DNA of 64,000 nt, from NCBI GenBank assembly GCA_963840055.1, contig CAWIXM010000022.1:62001-126000 (forward strand), read 5' to 3'. Shown here one piece after another: positions 9,849 to 18,264 of the stretch. A model generated the notes under the pieces. The model was not told the origin of the DNA. It worked only from the letters and a program-made list of their open reading frames with translations, and made no database searches. Both the position numbers and the translations under genes were made by a program. This DNA comes from Rhodoplanes sp963840055 (GTDB lineage Bacteria; Pseudomonadota; Alphaproteobacteria; Rhizobiales; Xanthobacteraceae). Each line of letters starts with the position of its first letter. Position 1 is the first letter of the stretch.

Positions 9849-11057
9849 CTATGCTCTCGATGGAAAAGCGACCACGTTGCTTTCGCTACCTTCGCAGAAC
9901 GAGGCCCACGCCTCCATCAGTTCACGCCGCTTTTCCAGCGCATCGCCGCGGCGGTATGCGCGCTCCGTCTCGTCGCCCACGACATGCGCCAGCGCGGCTT
10001 CGGCCACTTCCCTGGGAAAATGCGTGCGTTCGCCTGCCCAATCACGGAATGACGATCGGAAGCCGTGCACCGTGACGGGGCAATTCATCCGCCGGAGTAC
10101 CGCCACGAGGGTCCTATCGGATTGCGGCTTGTCCCGCCGCGCTCCCGGGAAGATGAAATCGCCACTCCGCACCGCGCCCATGGCCTTCAAAATCACCACG
10201 GCGCGATCGGGGAGGGGGACGCGGTGTTCGCGCCCCGCTTTCGTCCGGGCGGCCGGAACCATCCAAACTTTTGTCTCGAAATCGATTTCGGACCATTGCG
10301 CGCTAAGTACCTCACCCGAGCGAGCGGCGGTGAGAATGGCGAATTCGAGGGCGCGCGCCGCTGTCCCGTTCATGTCGCGTAATCGGATTAAGAAACCCGG
10401 GACTTCGGCGAATGGCATCGCTGCGAGGTGGCCGCGGGTGAGCTTCTGGCGCTTTGGCAAGAGCGCGTCCAGGTGACCCCGCCAGAGGGCGGGGTTCTCG
10501 CCGGTCCGATATCCCTTGGCCTTCGCCGCGTTCAAGACGCGCTCAATTCGGCCGCGAAGCCGACCGGCAGTTTCCGGCTTGGTTTTCCACAGGGGTTGCA
10601 GCGCGGCGAGGATATCTTCTGTCGTGATGGCATCTACCGGTTTGTGTCGGAGCGGCTTCGCATATTCTTTGAGGGTGTGGCGCCACTGGTAACGGTGCTT
10701 CGCATTTCGGAAGCCGCTTTCAAGGCTCTCGGTCAATTCATCGGCCATTTCGCCGAAGGTCGGAACGCCGCTGGCAGCCCGCCGAGTTCGCTCGCGCTCT
10801 GCAATCGGGTCGCGACCCGCCCGGATATGTTCGCGGGCTACGGCGGCTTCTGTGCGGGCTTTAGCAAGGGATACGTCGCGTTCAGCACCGAGGCCCATAT
10901 CGCGCTGCTTCCCGTTCCAAGCAAAGCGGAACGTCCATTTTCGCGACCCATTCGGGCTGACAACCAGGGACAGGCCGCCTCCGTCGCCATACCGACCCGG
11001 CTTCGTCGCACTGGTCACGCGGCGCGCGGACAACTTGTTCAGCGTGTGCTTACCCAC
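9849..11057 (-). CDS. Tyrosine-type integrase (P4-like, DUF4102 N-terminus)
   Basis: Site-specific recombinase that inserts and excises the element. The GTG at 11057 gives MGKHTLNKLSARRV, with GGGG about 6 bases upstream; a TTG at 11072 would add five residues. 402 aa, usual for P4-type integrases. The N-terminal DUF4102 part (YGDGGGLSLVVSPNGSRKWTFRF) is followed by a SAM-like core-binding domain and the catalytic domain. Visible active-site residues are Arg in TAARSGEVLSAQW, His-x-x-Arg in VHGFRSSFRDW and the Tyr in ETERAYRRGD. It faces away from the comEC remnant, so its 5' end lies about 165 bp from the junction. Confidence 0.93.
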   Translation of the reverse strand: MGKHTLNKLSARRVTSATKPGRYGDGGGLSLVVSPNGSRKWTFRFAWNGKQRDMGLGAERDVSLAKARTEAAVAREHIRAGRDPIAERERTRRAASGVPTFGEMADELTESLESGFRNAKHRYQWRHTLKEYAKPLRHKPVDAITTEDILAALQPLWKTKPETAGRLRGRIERVLNAAKAKGYRTGENPALWRGHLDALLPKRQKLTRGHLAAMPFAEVPGFLIRLRDMNGTAARALEFAILTAARSGEVLSAQWSEIDFETKVWMVPAARTKAGREHRVPLPDRAVVILKAMGAVRSGDFIFPGARRDKPQSDRTLVAVLRRMNCPVTVHGFRSSFRDWAGERTHFPREVAEAALAHVVGDETERAYRRGDALEKRRELMEAWASFCEGSESNVVAFPSRA

Positions 11058-11192
11058 GGCTGCCCCTATCAAGTCCCACTATTGGTCCCAATTTATACGC
11101 CGGATTTTGGAAGACAGCAAGGGACGGCCTTGGAGGTGGAACCGTCGAAAATGCTGATAGGACGCGCGTTTTTGCGAAGCAATCGGACAGCT

Positions 11193-12122
11193 ATGGAAAC
11201 TCGCGGGCGAATATTCGGTGGATACCACTTCCACCGCCTCGCGCCCTACGGCGTGCTCGCCAATCTGCTGGCCATGCCGGTCGTCTCCGGCTTCGTGATG
11301 CCGGCCGGCCTTCTCGCGCTCGTCGCCATGCCGTTCGGCTTCGACGCGCCGGTGTGGCGGCTGATGGGCTACGGCATCGATTGGATGACGGCGGTCGCGG
11401 TGTGGGTTGCTGGCCTGCCCGGCGCCGTCGGCCGAATACCCGCCTTCGGAATCGCTTCGCTGCTGGTCGGGACGCTGGGGCTGATCGTGATCTGCCTCCT
11501 GCGAACGCCGTTGCGCTGGGGCGGTGCAGCGCTTCTCGCGCTCGCCGCGGCGCTGGCGGCAGCCGCCCCGCGGCCCGATGTGCTGATCTCCGGCGATGGG
11601 GGAGCGGTAGCGGTCCGCAAAGCTGACGGCCGCCTTGCAGTGCTGAAGTCGGCAAGGCGATCATTTGCGCCGCGCGACTGGCTTGGCGCGGACGGCGACT
11701 CACGCGCGGAGAAAAATCCGGACCTCGCCAGCGGCTTTACCTGCGATCCCGTGGGCTGCATCGCGCGCCTTGCCGACGGAACGATCGTTGCGGTCGCACT
11801 TACGGGCGAGGCGTTCGCCGACGATTGCGTACGCGCCGCGCTGGTTATCGCCCGACGCGACCCGCCCGCCGATTGCGCCGCCACCGTTATCGATCGCGAG
11901 CGCCTGCGCAGTTCGGGCGCGCTCGCGCTCTGGCGGGCCGGACAAGGCTGGGAGATTACGCCAACGCGCCCGCCCGGCTTCGACCGGCCCTGGGCGCCGG
12001 CGACAACGGAGACCCGCACGCAAGCGCCTACGACGCGCAGTCCGCGGGCTTCGCCGAGGGACGCAACGCCTGCCATCAAGGATTTGGAGCCGGGCGATGC
12101 ACCCGCGCCGACTAGGGAGTGA
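11193..12122 (+). pseudogene. comEC: ComEC/Rec2 DNA-uptake channel, 5' part missing
   Basis: ComEC forms the inner-membrane channel for single-stranded DNA uptake. ComEC-like sequence begins abruptly at 11223 (YHFHRLAPYGVLANLLAMPVV) and runs to 12122: several membrane helices (VVSGFVMPAGLLALVAMPFGF, IASLLVGTLGLIVICLL) and then the soluble C-terminal domain. Roughly the last 300 of the usual 700 or more residues remain. The N-terminal OB domain and most of the Competence domain are not found anywhere between gltX and this point, where the gene normally starts. The frame stays open upstream, but that part is antisense to the integrase. An ATG at 11193 could yield a 309-aa fragment, unlikely to work alone. 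It converges on lexA. Confidence 0.82.
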
Positions 12123-12220
12123 TCCTGAGCGTTAAAAACGCTAACCGGAAAGACCAGAAAAGGCGAGCGCCCCACCGGTCGAAATGAACTAGAATTCGCG
12201 GCGACGCACGAACGCTTCGT

Positions 12221-12925
12221 TCAGTACCGCCGCAAAAGCCCGACCAGCTTGCCCTGAATGCGCACGCGATTGGGCGGAAGGATACGCACCTCGTGCGTGC
12301 TGTTGGCGGGTTCGAGCGCGATCGACGCGCCACGCCGGCGGAAGCGTTTCAGCGTCGCTTCCTCATCGTCGACTAGCGCCACGACGATGTCGCCCGTGTC
12401 GGCGTTCTCGACGCGCCTGATCAACGCGATGTCACCGTCGAGAATGCCGGCTTCGATCATCGAATCGCCGCGCACTTCGAGCGCGAAGTGCTCGCCCGAG
12501 GTCAATAGCTCGGGCGGCACGTTGATGATCCCGCTCTTGTGCTGGATCGCCTCGATCGGCGTGCCGGCAGCGATGCGGCCCATCAGCGGCACCGGGACCG
12601 GGCGCCCGGCGTCTTCATCCGGCCCGGCCGCACGCACCCGGCCGAGATCACCCTCGATCACGCTCGGCGTGAAGCCGCGTGCGCGTCCGCCACTGAGGCC
12701 GTGCCCCACCGATTCGGGCAGTTTGATCACTTCGATGGCGCGCGCGCGATTCGGCAGGCGGCGAATAAAGCCGCGCTCTTCGAGCGCCGTTATCAGGCGA
12801 TGAATGCCGGACTTGGAGCGGAGATCGAGCGCATCCTTCATCTCGTCGAACGACGGCGGAATGCCGGCTTCTTTCAGGCGCTCGTGGATGAAGCGCAGCA
12901 GTTCAAATTGTTTGCGGGTCAACAT
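12221..12925 (-). CDS. lexA: SOS repressor LexA
   Basis: Represses DNA-damage genes and self-cleaves when RecA is activated. 234 aa from the ATG at 12925 (MLTRKQFELLRFIHERL), the standard opening; the open frame upstream of it is not LexA-like. N-terminal winged HTH about 1-65. Cleavage site Ala120-Gly121 in GRIAAGTP. Catalytic Ser155 (RGDSM) and Lys193 (EATLKRF) are both present. The linker is long and acidic/Gly-rich, as in rhizobial LexA. A GTTC-N7-GTTC box about 65 bp upstream supports autoregulation. Confidence 0.97.
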   Translation of the reverse strand: MLTRKQFELLRFIHERLKEAGIPPSFDEMKDALDLRSKSGIHRLITALEERGFIRRLPNRARAIEVIKLPESVGHGLSGGRARGFTPSVIEGDLGRVRAAGPDEDAGRPVPVPLMGRIAAGTPIEAIQHKSGIINVPPELLTSGEHFALEVRGDSMIEAGILDGDIALIRRVENADTGDIVVALVDDEEATLKRFRRRGASIALEPANSTHEVRILPPNRVRIQGKLVGLLRRY

Positions 12926-12990
12926 ATCTCGCAGCCCCCTGGTCGATATCCGCCTCAGCCCCAAAAACAAAGGGTGAACATAACCTATCC

Positions 12991-13005
12991 GTTCGATATG
13001 TGTTC
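12991..13005 (-). promoter_or_regulatory. LexA (SOS) box upstream of lexA
   Basis: GTTC-GATATGT-GTTC on the plus strand (GAAC-N7-GAAC on the lexA strand) fits the direct-repeat SOS box GTTCN7GTTC established for Alphaproteobacteria. On the lexA strand it falls between a TTGCAG -35-like hexamer and a TAGGTT -10-like hexamer 17 bp apart, so bound LexA would block RNA polymerase. The promoter hexamers are by-eye assignments; the box match is exact. Confidence 0.88.
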
Positions 13006-13055
13006 TGCAACCCCTTAATTTCAGGTGAACGCCTAAAAGCAGCGCGCGCGGAAGG

Positions 13056-14273
13056 CTAGGCGGGGCGGCGAAAGCGGATGATGCTGCAAGCATTTCCGGC
13101 CGCGGCCGCAGGCGCATGCGGCGGGCGGATGAGGAGGCAATCGGCCTTGGCGAGCGGCGCGAGCAGCGAACTATCCTGATTCGGGAACGCCGTCGCCACC
13201 AGGCGTCCGTCCGAATCGGTGGACAGGCTTGCGCGCATGTACTCCTCGCGTTCGTCGTTTGTGGGAAGGTCGCGGCCGAGCACCGCCTGCTCAATCGTAT
13301 TAGCGGCGTCGCTCATGCCCGCGAGCCGGTGCAACAACGGCACGACGAACAAGATCCCACAGACATAGGAGGAGACCGGATTGCCCGGCAACCCGAGCAC
13401 ATGAATCGCGCCCAGGCGTCCATGCATCATCGGACGCCCCGGTCGCATGGCGATCTTCCAGAACGACAGCGCCATGCCTTCGGCGGCAAGCGCGCGCTGC
13501 ACGAGATCATATTCGCCGACCGAAACCCCGCCGGTCGTGACCAGCACATCGACCTCGAGATCGCGGGCGCGGCGCACTGCTTCGGTAGTGGCGTCGAGCT
13601 GGTCGCGGGCGACGCCGAGATCGATGGCCTGCGCGCCTTCCGCACGCGCGAGCGCCATCAGCGCAAAGCCATTGGAATAGACGATCTGTCCAGGGGCTGG
13701 CGGCGTGCCGGGCGGCACCAGCTCGTCGCCAGTCGCAAGCATGCCGAGGCGCGGACGGCGATGCACCGGCACCGCGGCGTGGTTCATCGCGGCGGCGAGC
13801 GCAAGGTCGCGCGCGGACAGGCAATGGCCGCGCTTGAGTAACGATTCGCCGGCGGTGAAATCGACGCCGAGCGGACGCACATGACGGCCCTTGGCCGCGC
13901 CTTGCGCGATTACGACATCGTCGCCGTCGCGCGATGCGACTTCCTGGATGACGATCGCATCCGCCCCCTGCGGAATGACGCCGCCGGTGAAGATGCGGAC
14001 GGCTTCGCCCGGGCCGACCACGCGGTCGAACGGACGTCCGGCGGGCACTTCGCCGATCACCCTCAGGCGAACGGGGGGCTGCGTGACATCCGCCGCTCGC
14101 ACCGCATAGCCGTCCATCGCCGAGAGGTCGGCCGGAGGCTGGGTGCGCAGCGCCGCGAGGTCCTGCGTCAGCACGCGCCCATGGGCTTCCGCGAGCGGCG
14201 CCTGCTCGGACGGTAGCGGCACGGCGTTGGCGAGCACGCGGGCAAGTGCGTCAGCAACCGACAACTGCGCCAC
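13056..14273 (-). CDS. moeA: Molybdopterin molybdenumtransferase MoeA
   Basis: Inserts molybdate into adenylated molybdopterin in the last step of molybdenum cofactor synthesis. 405 aa with a GTG start at 14273 (MAQLSVADAL). Family motifs seen: 'AMDGYAVRAAD' near the N-terminus, 'RIFTGGVIPQGADAIV', 'STGD/ATGDELV' in the form MLATGDELVPPG, 'TTGGVSVGEYDLV', 'KIAMRPGRPMMHG' and 'GLPGNPVSSYV'. Pairs with moaC 240 bp upstream on the same strand. The spacer holds a palindromic repeat. Confidence 0.96.
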   Translation of the reverse strand: MAQLSVADALARVLANAVPLPSEQAPLAEAHGRVLTQDLAALRTQPPADLSAMDGYAVRAADVTQPPVRLRVIGEVPAGRPFDRVVGPGEAVRIFTGGVIPQGADAIVIQEVASRDGDDVVIAQGAAKGRHVRPLGVDFTAGESLLKRGHCLSARDLALAAAMNHAAVPVHRRPRLGMLATGDELVPPGTPPAPGQIVYSNGFALMALARAEGAQAIDLGVARDQLDATTEAVRRARDLEVDVLVTTGGVSVGEYDLVQRALAAEGMALSFWKIAMRPGRPMMHGRLGAIHVLGLPGNPVSSYVCGILFVVPLLHRLAGMSDAANTIEQAVLGRDLPTNDEREEYMRASLSTDSDGRLVATAFPNQDSSLLAPLAKADCLLIRPPHAPAAAAGNACSIIRFRRPA

Positions 14274-14386
14274 GGTCAGACCTCCGCCGCCAAATTACTG
14301 CTCCGCTTCTGGGTAAGGTCAACGTGCATTAGCGCAGGATGAATTGACGTGGAATCGACCCTTCTGCTCGTCATCGTCCGCGGGCG

Positions 14387-14423
14387 ATCCAGTAAACACG
14401 AACGTTCACCGTGATTACTGGAT
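14387..14423. repeat. Palindromic intergenic repeat between moaC and moeA
   Basis: ATCCAGTAA (14387-14395) and TTACTGGAT (14415-14423) form a 9-bp perfect inverted repeat with a 19-base loop. Each arm is flanked outward by a GC-rich run of the 'GCCCGC..GCGGGC..GATGACG' kind common as dispersed palindromes in Bradyrhizobium relatives. The open frame spanning the spacer (14276-14512) has no protein-like character and I treat it as non-coding. Confidence 0.55.
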
Positions 14424-14515
14424 GCTCCGCCTCCGCGGGGCGTGAGCACTGCAGGTAAGGCGGAACGAACCAAGCCCAAATCATCATGTTCTAGCGCGAG
14501 AATCTCGATCACCCC

Positions 14516-15013
14516 TCAGCCTTCCTTGGCGCGATAATGGCCCGACTTGCCGCCGCGCTTTTCAAGCAGGCGGATGCCCTCGATCCGCATGCCGCGTTCG
14601 ACCGCTTTCACCATGTCATAGATGGTGAGGCAGGCGACGGCCACAGCGGTGAGCGCCTCCATTTCGACTCCCGTCTTTCCTGCGAGCTTGACCGTGGCGC
14701 GCACGCGCAGGCCGGAGGAGTCGGGCTCGGGCGCGATATCGACTTCGACCTTCGACAGCGCGAGCGGGTGGCACAGCGGGATCAACTCGTGCGTTTTCTT
14801 CGCCGCCATGATGCCGGCGATGCGCGCGGCCCCGAGCACATCGCCCTTTTTGGCGTCGCCGGCGAGCACAAGATCGAGCGTCGCGCGCGCCATCACGACG
14901 CGCCCTTCGGCGACCGCCACCCGCTCCGTAACCGCCTTGCCGGAGACGTCGACCATCCGCGCCTCGCCGCGGCGGCCGAGATGCGTGAGCCTTTTCTGCG
15001 CGGCTTTGCTCAT
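14516..15013 (-). CDS. moaC: Cyclic pyranopterin monophosphate synthase MoaC
   Basis: Converts 3',8-cyclo-7,8-dihydro-GTP to cyclic pyranopterin monophosphate, early in molybdenum cofactor synthesis. 165 aa from the ATG at 15013, normal length. Family motifs: 'MVDVSGKAVTERVAVAEGRV', 'GAARIAGIMAAKKTHELIPLCHPLALSKVEVD' and the catalytic-region 'GKTGVEMEALTAVAVACLTIYDMVKA'. Forms a moaC-moeA pair downstream of trpC on the same strand. Confidence 0.97.
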   Translation of the reverse strand: MSKAAQKRLTHLGRRGEARMVDVSGKAVTERVAVAEGRVVMARATLDLVLAGDAKKGDVLGAARIAGIMAAKKTHELIPLCHPLALSKVEVDIAPEPDSSGLRVRATVKLAGKTGVEMEALTAVAVACLTIYDMVKAVERGMRIEGIRLLEKRGGKSGHYRAKEG

Positions 15014-15039
15014 GCGCGGTCCGGATGATCGTCATCGGC

Positions 15040-15157
15040 ACCTCCCCCCTTGAGGGGGAGGTCGGAGCGCGGAGCGATCCGGGAGGGGGGTGCATCGCGA
15101 AGTCTGCAAAAGAAATACCCCCCACCCCGACCCTCCCCCTCAAGGGGGGAGGGAGAA
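15040..15157. repeat. Dispersed GC-rich palindromic repeat (REP-like), copy 1
   Basis: Two inverted copies of a palindrome built on CCTCCCCC-TTGA-GGGGGAGG face each other at 15040-15063 and about 15130-15157, with outer GGTCGG / CCGACC arms, in the trpC-moaC spacer. The same design recurs at 62413-62556. Such elements can fold into a large cruciform or stem, and some act as partial terminators. No mobility gene is nearby. Confidence 0.75.
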
Positions 15158-15206
15158 GGTTCCCTCGCCGCGTGAGCAGACATCATAATGACCATCTCAG
15201 AAAGGT

Positions 15207-16028
15207 TCACTCTGCGGCTGGAGCTGCGCGTTCGGCCTCCGCCCCCAGCAGTGCGCGCGTCGCCGCGGCGACATCGGGCTGCCGCATCAGGCTTTCGCCG
15301 ACCAGGAACGTCGAGATCCCGACCTTGGCGAGGCGGGCGAGATCGCTGGGCGCAAATATTCCGCTCTCGCCGACGATCACACGGTCGGAAGGAATGAGCG
15401 GCGCGAGCCGCTCGCTGACCGCGAGGGTCGTCTCGAAGGTCTTGAGATTACGATTGTTGACACCGATCAGCCGCGATGTCAGCCGCAGCGCCCGTTCGAG
15501 TTCGGGCTCGTCATGCACTTCGACCAGCGCGTCCATTCCGTATTCGAAGGCCGCCTGTTCGAGCGCCTGCGCGGTCGCGTCATCGACCGCGGCCATGATG
15601 ATCAGAATGCAATCGGCGCCCCAGGCGCGCGCCTCGACCACCTGATAGGGGTCGTAGAGGAAATCCTTGCGCAGCGCCGGCAATGCGGTTGCGGCGCGCG
15701 CCGCTGCGAGATAGGCGGCGCTGCCCTGAAAGGACGGCGCATCGGTGAGCACGGAAAGACAGGTCGCGCCGCCGGCTTCATAGGCGCGGGCGAGCGACGG
15801 CGGATCGAAGTCGGCGCGGATCAGGCCTTTCGAAGGGCTCGCCTTCTTGATCTCGGCAATGAGGGCGTAGCGCCCGTCCGCGAGGCGGCGCTCGATCGCT
15901 CTGAGGAAGCCGCGCGGGGGAGGGGCCGCTTTCGCTGTCGCCGCGATTTCGCTTAATGGGCGCGTGGCTTTCGCCGCCGCGATCTCCGCCCGCTTGTAGG
16001 ATTCGATCTTGGCGAGAATGTCAGCCAT
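15207..16028 (-). CDS. trpC: Indole-3-glycerol phosphate synthase
   Basis: Closes the indole ring of indole-3-glycerol phosphate from CdRP in tryptophan synthesis. A single-function TrpC TIM barrel of 273 aa from the ATG at 16028 (a GTG one codon earlier is possible). Conserved pieces: 'ALIAEIKKASPSKGLIRADFDP' with the catalytic Lys, 'ALRKDFLYDPYQVVEARAWGAD', 'LVEVHDEPELERAL', 'LIGVNNRNLKTFETTL' and 'VIVGESGIF'. Lies 20 bp after trpD and is the last trp gene of the run before moaC. Confidence 0.97.
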   Translation of the reverse strand: MADILAKIESYKRAEIAAAKATRPLSEIAATAKAAPPPRGFLRAIERRLADGRYALIAEIKKASPSKGLIRADFDPPSLARAYEAGGATCLSVLTDAPSFQGSAAYLAAARAATALPALRKDFLYDPYQVVEARAWGADCILIIMAAVDDATAQALEQAAFEYGMDALVEVHDEPELERALRLTSRLIGVNNRNLKTFETTLAVSERLAPLIPSDRVIVGESGIFAPSDLARLAKVGISTFLVGESLMRQPDVAAATRALLGAEAERAAPAAE

Positions 16029-16048
16029 CACGCCACTGGCCCCAACGA

Positions 16049-17062
16049 TCAGGCATTAGAAACCGCGATCAACCGGTTGAGGCTTGCCTCCGCTTCGCCC
16101 GAATCGAGGGAGTGAAGGGCAAGAGCGACGCCCGATTTGAGATCCTTCGCCTTGCCGGCGACCATGAGGCCGGCGGCGGCATTGAAGATCGCCACATCCC
16201 GGAACGGCCCCTTCTTGCCTTCGAGCACGCCGCGCAGCGATGCCGCATTGGCGGCCGCATCGCCGCCGCGCAGCGCCTGCGGTTCCACCCGGTCGATACC
16301 GACGTCCTCCGGCGCAATGTCGAAAGTGCGAATCGTGGAATTCTCCAGCGAGGCGACCGCGGTCGGACCCGAAATCGTGATCTCGTCGAGCCCATCCGAG
16401 CCATGCACGACGATCGCGCGGTCGGAGCCGAGATTCTTCAAGACATGGGCGAGCGGTTCGACCCATTGCCTTGAAAACACGCCGACCATCTGGCGCTTGA
16501 CGTCGGCCGGATTGGACAGCGGCCCGAGCAGATTGAAGATCGTGCGGGTGCCGAGTTCGACCCGGGTCGGACCGACGTGTTTCATCGCCGGATGATGCGC
16601 GGGCGCGAACATGAAGCCGATATTCGCCTCGCGAATGCAGGCGGTGATGCGTTCCGGCGGCAGGTCGATGCGCACCCCGAGGGCGGCAAGCACGTCGGCT
16701 GCGCCCGAGCGCGACGACAGCGCGCGATTGCCATGCTTCGCCACGGGGACGCCAGCGCCGGCCACGATGAAGGCGGCGCAGGTCGAAATGTTGAACGAGC
16801 CGGAGGCGTCGCCTCCGGTGCCGACCACGTCGATCGCCTGCGGCGGCGCTTCGACCCGCAGCATCTTCGCCCGCATCGCCGTCACCGCGCCGGTGATTTC
16901 GTCGACGGTCTCCCCGCGCACGCGCAGCGCCATCAGCAGGCCGCCCATCTGCGACGGCGTCGCTTCTCCCGACATCATGCTCGCAAAGGCCTCCGCCGCT
17001 TCTTCGCGGCTGAGCGCGGCGCCGGTCGCGACCTGCGCGATGAGCGTCTTCAATTCGGCCAT
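16049..17062 (-). CDS. trpD: Anthranilate phosphoribosyltransferase
   Basis: Transfers phosphoribose from PRPP to anthranilate, second step of the tryptophan branch. 337 aa, normal length. Motifs: 'DVVGTGGDASGSFNISTCAAFIVAGAGVPVAKHGNRALSSRSGAADVLAALG' in part, the PRPP and Mg loops, and 'FMFAPAHHPAMKHVGPTRVELGTRTIFNLLGPLSNPA'. Its ATG lies inside the trpG coding end (13-bp overlap), which points to translational coupling. Confidence 0.97.
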   Translation of the reverse strand: MAELKTLIAQVATGAALSREEAAEAFASMMSGEATPSQMGGLLMALRVRGETVDEITGAVTAMRAKMLRVEAPPQAIDVVGTGGDASGSFNISTCAAFIVAGAGVPVAKHGNRALSSRSGAADVLAALGVRIDLPPERITACIREANIGFMFAPAHHPAMKHVGPTRVELGTRTIFNLLGPLSNPADVKRQMVGVFSRQWVEPLAHVLKNLGSDRAIVVHGSDGLDEITISGPTAVASLENSTIRTFDIAPEDVGIDRVEPQALRGGDAAANAASLRGVLEGKKGPFRDVAIFNAAAGLMVAGKAKDLKSGVALALHSLDSGEAEASLNRLIAVSNA

Positions 17063-17703
17063 GCGGCCCCCTGGCGCTGCGCGCCGGATCGGCCGGCGCT
17101 GCGCTCATCAGGTCGCTCCGTCGCGCGATTCCATGCGCGAGCGAGGTCGAGAAAATTCTTGAGCATCCGGTGGCCGTGCTCGGAGGCGATGCTCTCGGGG
17201 TGGAACTGCACCCCGTGCACCGGCCGCGTCTTGTGCTCGAGCGCCATGATCAGCCCGTCCGCGGTCTCGGCGGTGACAGCAAGCTCGTCCGGCAGCGTCT
17301 TGCGGTCGACCACGAGCGAGTGATAGCGCGTCGCCCGGAACGGTGCGTTGATGCCGCGGAAGATGCCCCTGCCTTCGTGGCTCATCTCCGAGAGCTTGCC
17401 GTGCACCGGAACCGGCGCGCGGATCACGTCACCGCCGAAAGCCTGGCCGATCGCCTGATGACCGAGGCAGACCCCCAGTATAGGGATAGTCGCCGAAGCT
17501 TGTGCAATGAGATCGAGGCAGACGCCGGCCTCGTTCGGTGTGCAGGGGCCGGGAGACAGCACGATCGCTTCAGGCTCAGCCGCGACTACGTCCGCCGCCG
17601 AGATTTTATCGTTGCGATGCACGGAGACCTCCGCACCAAGCCCGCCGAGGTAATGCACCAAATTGAAAGTGAAGCTGTCGTAATTATCGATCAGGATGAT
17701 CAT
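17050..17703 (-). CDS. trpG: Anthranilate synthase component II (glutamine amidotransferase)
   Basis: Supplies ammonia from glutamine to TrpE. 217 aa. The class I amidotransferase triad is visible: Cys79 in GVCLGHQAIG, and His168 and Glu170 in VQFHPES. The last 25 residues are an Arg-rich tail that overlaps trpD and may be expendable. TrpE and TrpG are separate proteins here, unlike the TrpEG fusion of Rhizobium and Sinorhizobium. trpE lies upstream, parted by a small gene and about 500 bp of further DNA. Confidence 0.97.
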   Translation of the reverse strand: MIILIDNYDSFTFNLVHYLGGLGAEVSVHRNDKISAADVVAAEPEAIVLSPGPCTPNEAGVCLDLIAQASATIPILGVCLGHQAIGQAFGGDVIRAPVPVHGKLSEMSHEGRGIFRGINAPFRATRYHSLVVDRKTLPDELAVTAETADGLIMALEHKTRPVHGVQFHPESIASEHGHRMLKNFLDLARAWNRATERPDERSAGRSGAQRQGAAWPN

Positions 17704-17946
17704 GCGGCACCGATAGAACCGCCCCGGCGAGGGGTCAAGCGCGATGGGGGTGGAACGAGGAAAATATTCTCATTTATCACCTTGAGAAATGTTCATATTC
17801 CCATCATGCCGGCGAAAAACCGGAGTCAAATCAATACGTCGCCATCACGCCTGAGATGGCTCAGGCGGGCGCGGCGGTGATCCAGGAACTCCGCGACGTT
17901 TTGGATTCTGAGACGCTGGCGCGGCCGCGCCGCTATTCCATGAATC

Positions 17947-18264
17947 TCAGTGGTCGGTTCCATACTTTTTTATAACTTGGGCCGCGGCGAATGCGCTGCG
18001 TACCTTGGCGTCGATCTTGCCGCCGTTGAACCGTTTGGCGAAGGCGATCAGCTCATCTGGATCGACGATCACCTTCTCAAGGATGACGCCCGGCGTTTGC
18101 TTATCCGCGAGGAACTTCGTCATCTTGGCTTCCCACAGCTCGAAAGTGGGGATCATTTCATCGTGCGAAATCTTGCGGATGCGCTGGTAGTCCTCCGGAC
18201 GAAACCAAGCGACACCGAACGCCCGCAGTTTTCCGCCGAATGGCGGCGTTAAATCAAATGGCAT
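17947..18264 (-). CDS. Hypothetical protein, 105 aa, between trpE and trpG
   Basis: Unknown function. The ATG at 18264 is chosen because GGAG lies about 8 bases upstream; a TTG four codons earlier also exists. Soluble, basic, with 'FRPEDYQRIRKISHDEMIPTFELWEAKMTKF' and 'VDPDELIAFAKRFNGGKIDAKVRSAFAAAQVIKKYG', the look of a small alpha/beta protein. It lies on the trp strand but with a 240-bp spacer on the trpG side and a 268-bp spacer on the trpE side. Both spacers are relatively AT-rich next to the trp genes. It may be a late insertion into an ancestral trpE-trpG pair. Confidence 0.65.
   Translation of the reverse strand: MPFDLTPPFGGKLRAFGVAWFRPEDYQRIRKISHDEMIPTFELWEAKMTKFLADKQTPGVILEKVIVDPDELIAFAKRFNGGKIDAKVRSAFAAAQVIKKYGTDH

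Larger units (their letters stand above)
5937..11222. mobile_element. Small integrative element (int, alpA, cargo) inserted at comEC
   Basis: All genes from 5953 to 11057 lie on the minus strand and are of accessory type: a tyrosine integrase nearest the comEC remnant, a 253-aa protein, an AlpA-like regulator and an overlapping cargo cassette, itself hit by an IS4-family element. The cargo part is visibly poorer in GC than the flanks. No capsid, replicase or conjugation gene is present. The right edge is placed where ComEC homology begins (11223). The left edge is set at the glnS stop by default. I could not find matching attL/attR repeats by eye, so both ends are approximate, and glnS could even belong to the inserted DNA. 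Confidence 0.6.

Noticed and set aside
10428..11190. N-terminal part of the long plus-strand frame that ends in ComEC
   Set aside because: It is antisense to the integrase and does not resemble ComEC; only the part from 11223 does.
14276..14512. 78-codon frame in the moaC-moeA spacer
   Set aside because: Covers a palindromic repeat and has no protein-like pattern or ribosome-binding site.
17856..17975. 39-codon plus-strand frame (MAQAGAAVIQELRDVLDSETLA..) after trpG
   Set aside because: Looks somewhat protein-like, and the same frame is open upstream, but it is very short, has no clear ribosome-binding site and runs into the opposing 105-aa gene; may be a fragment.
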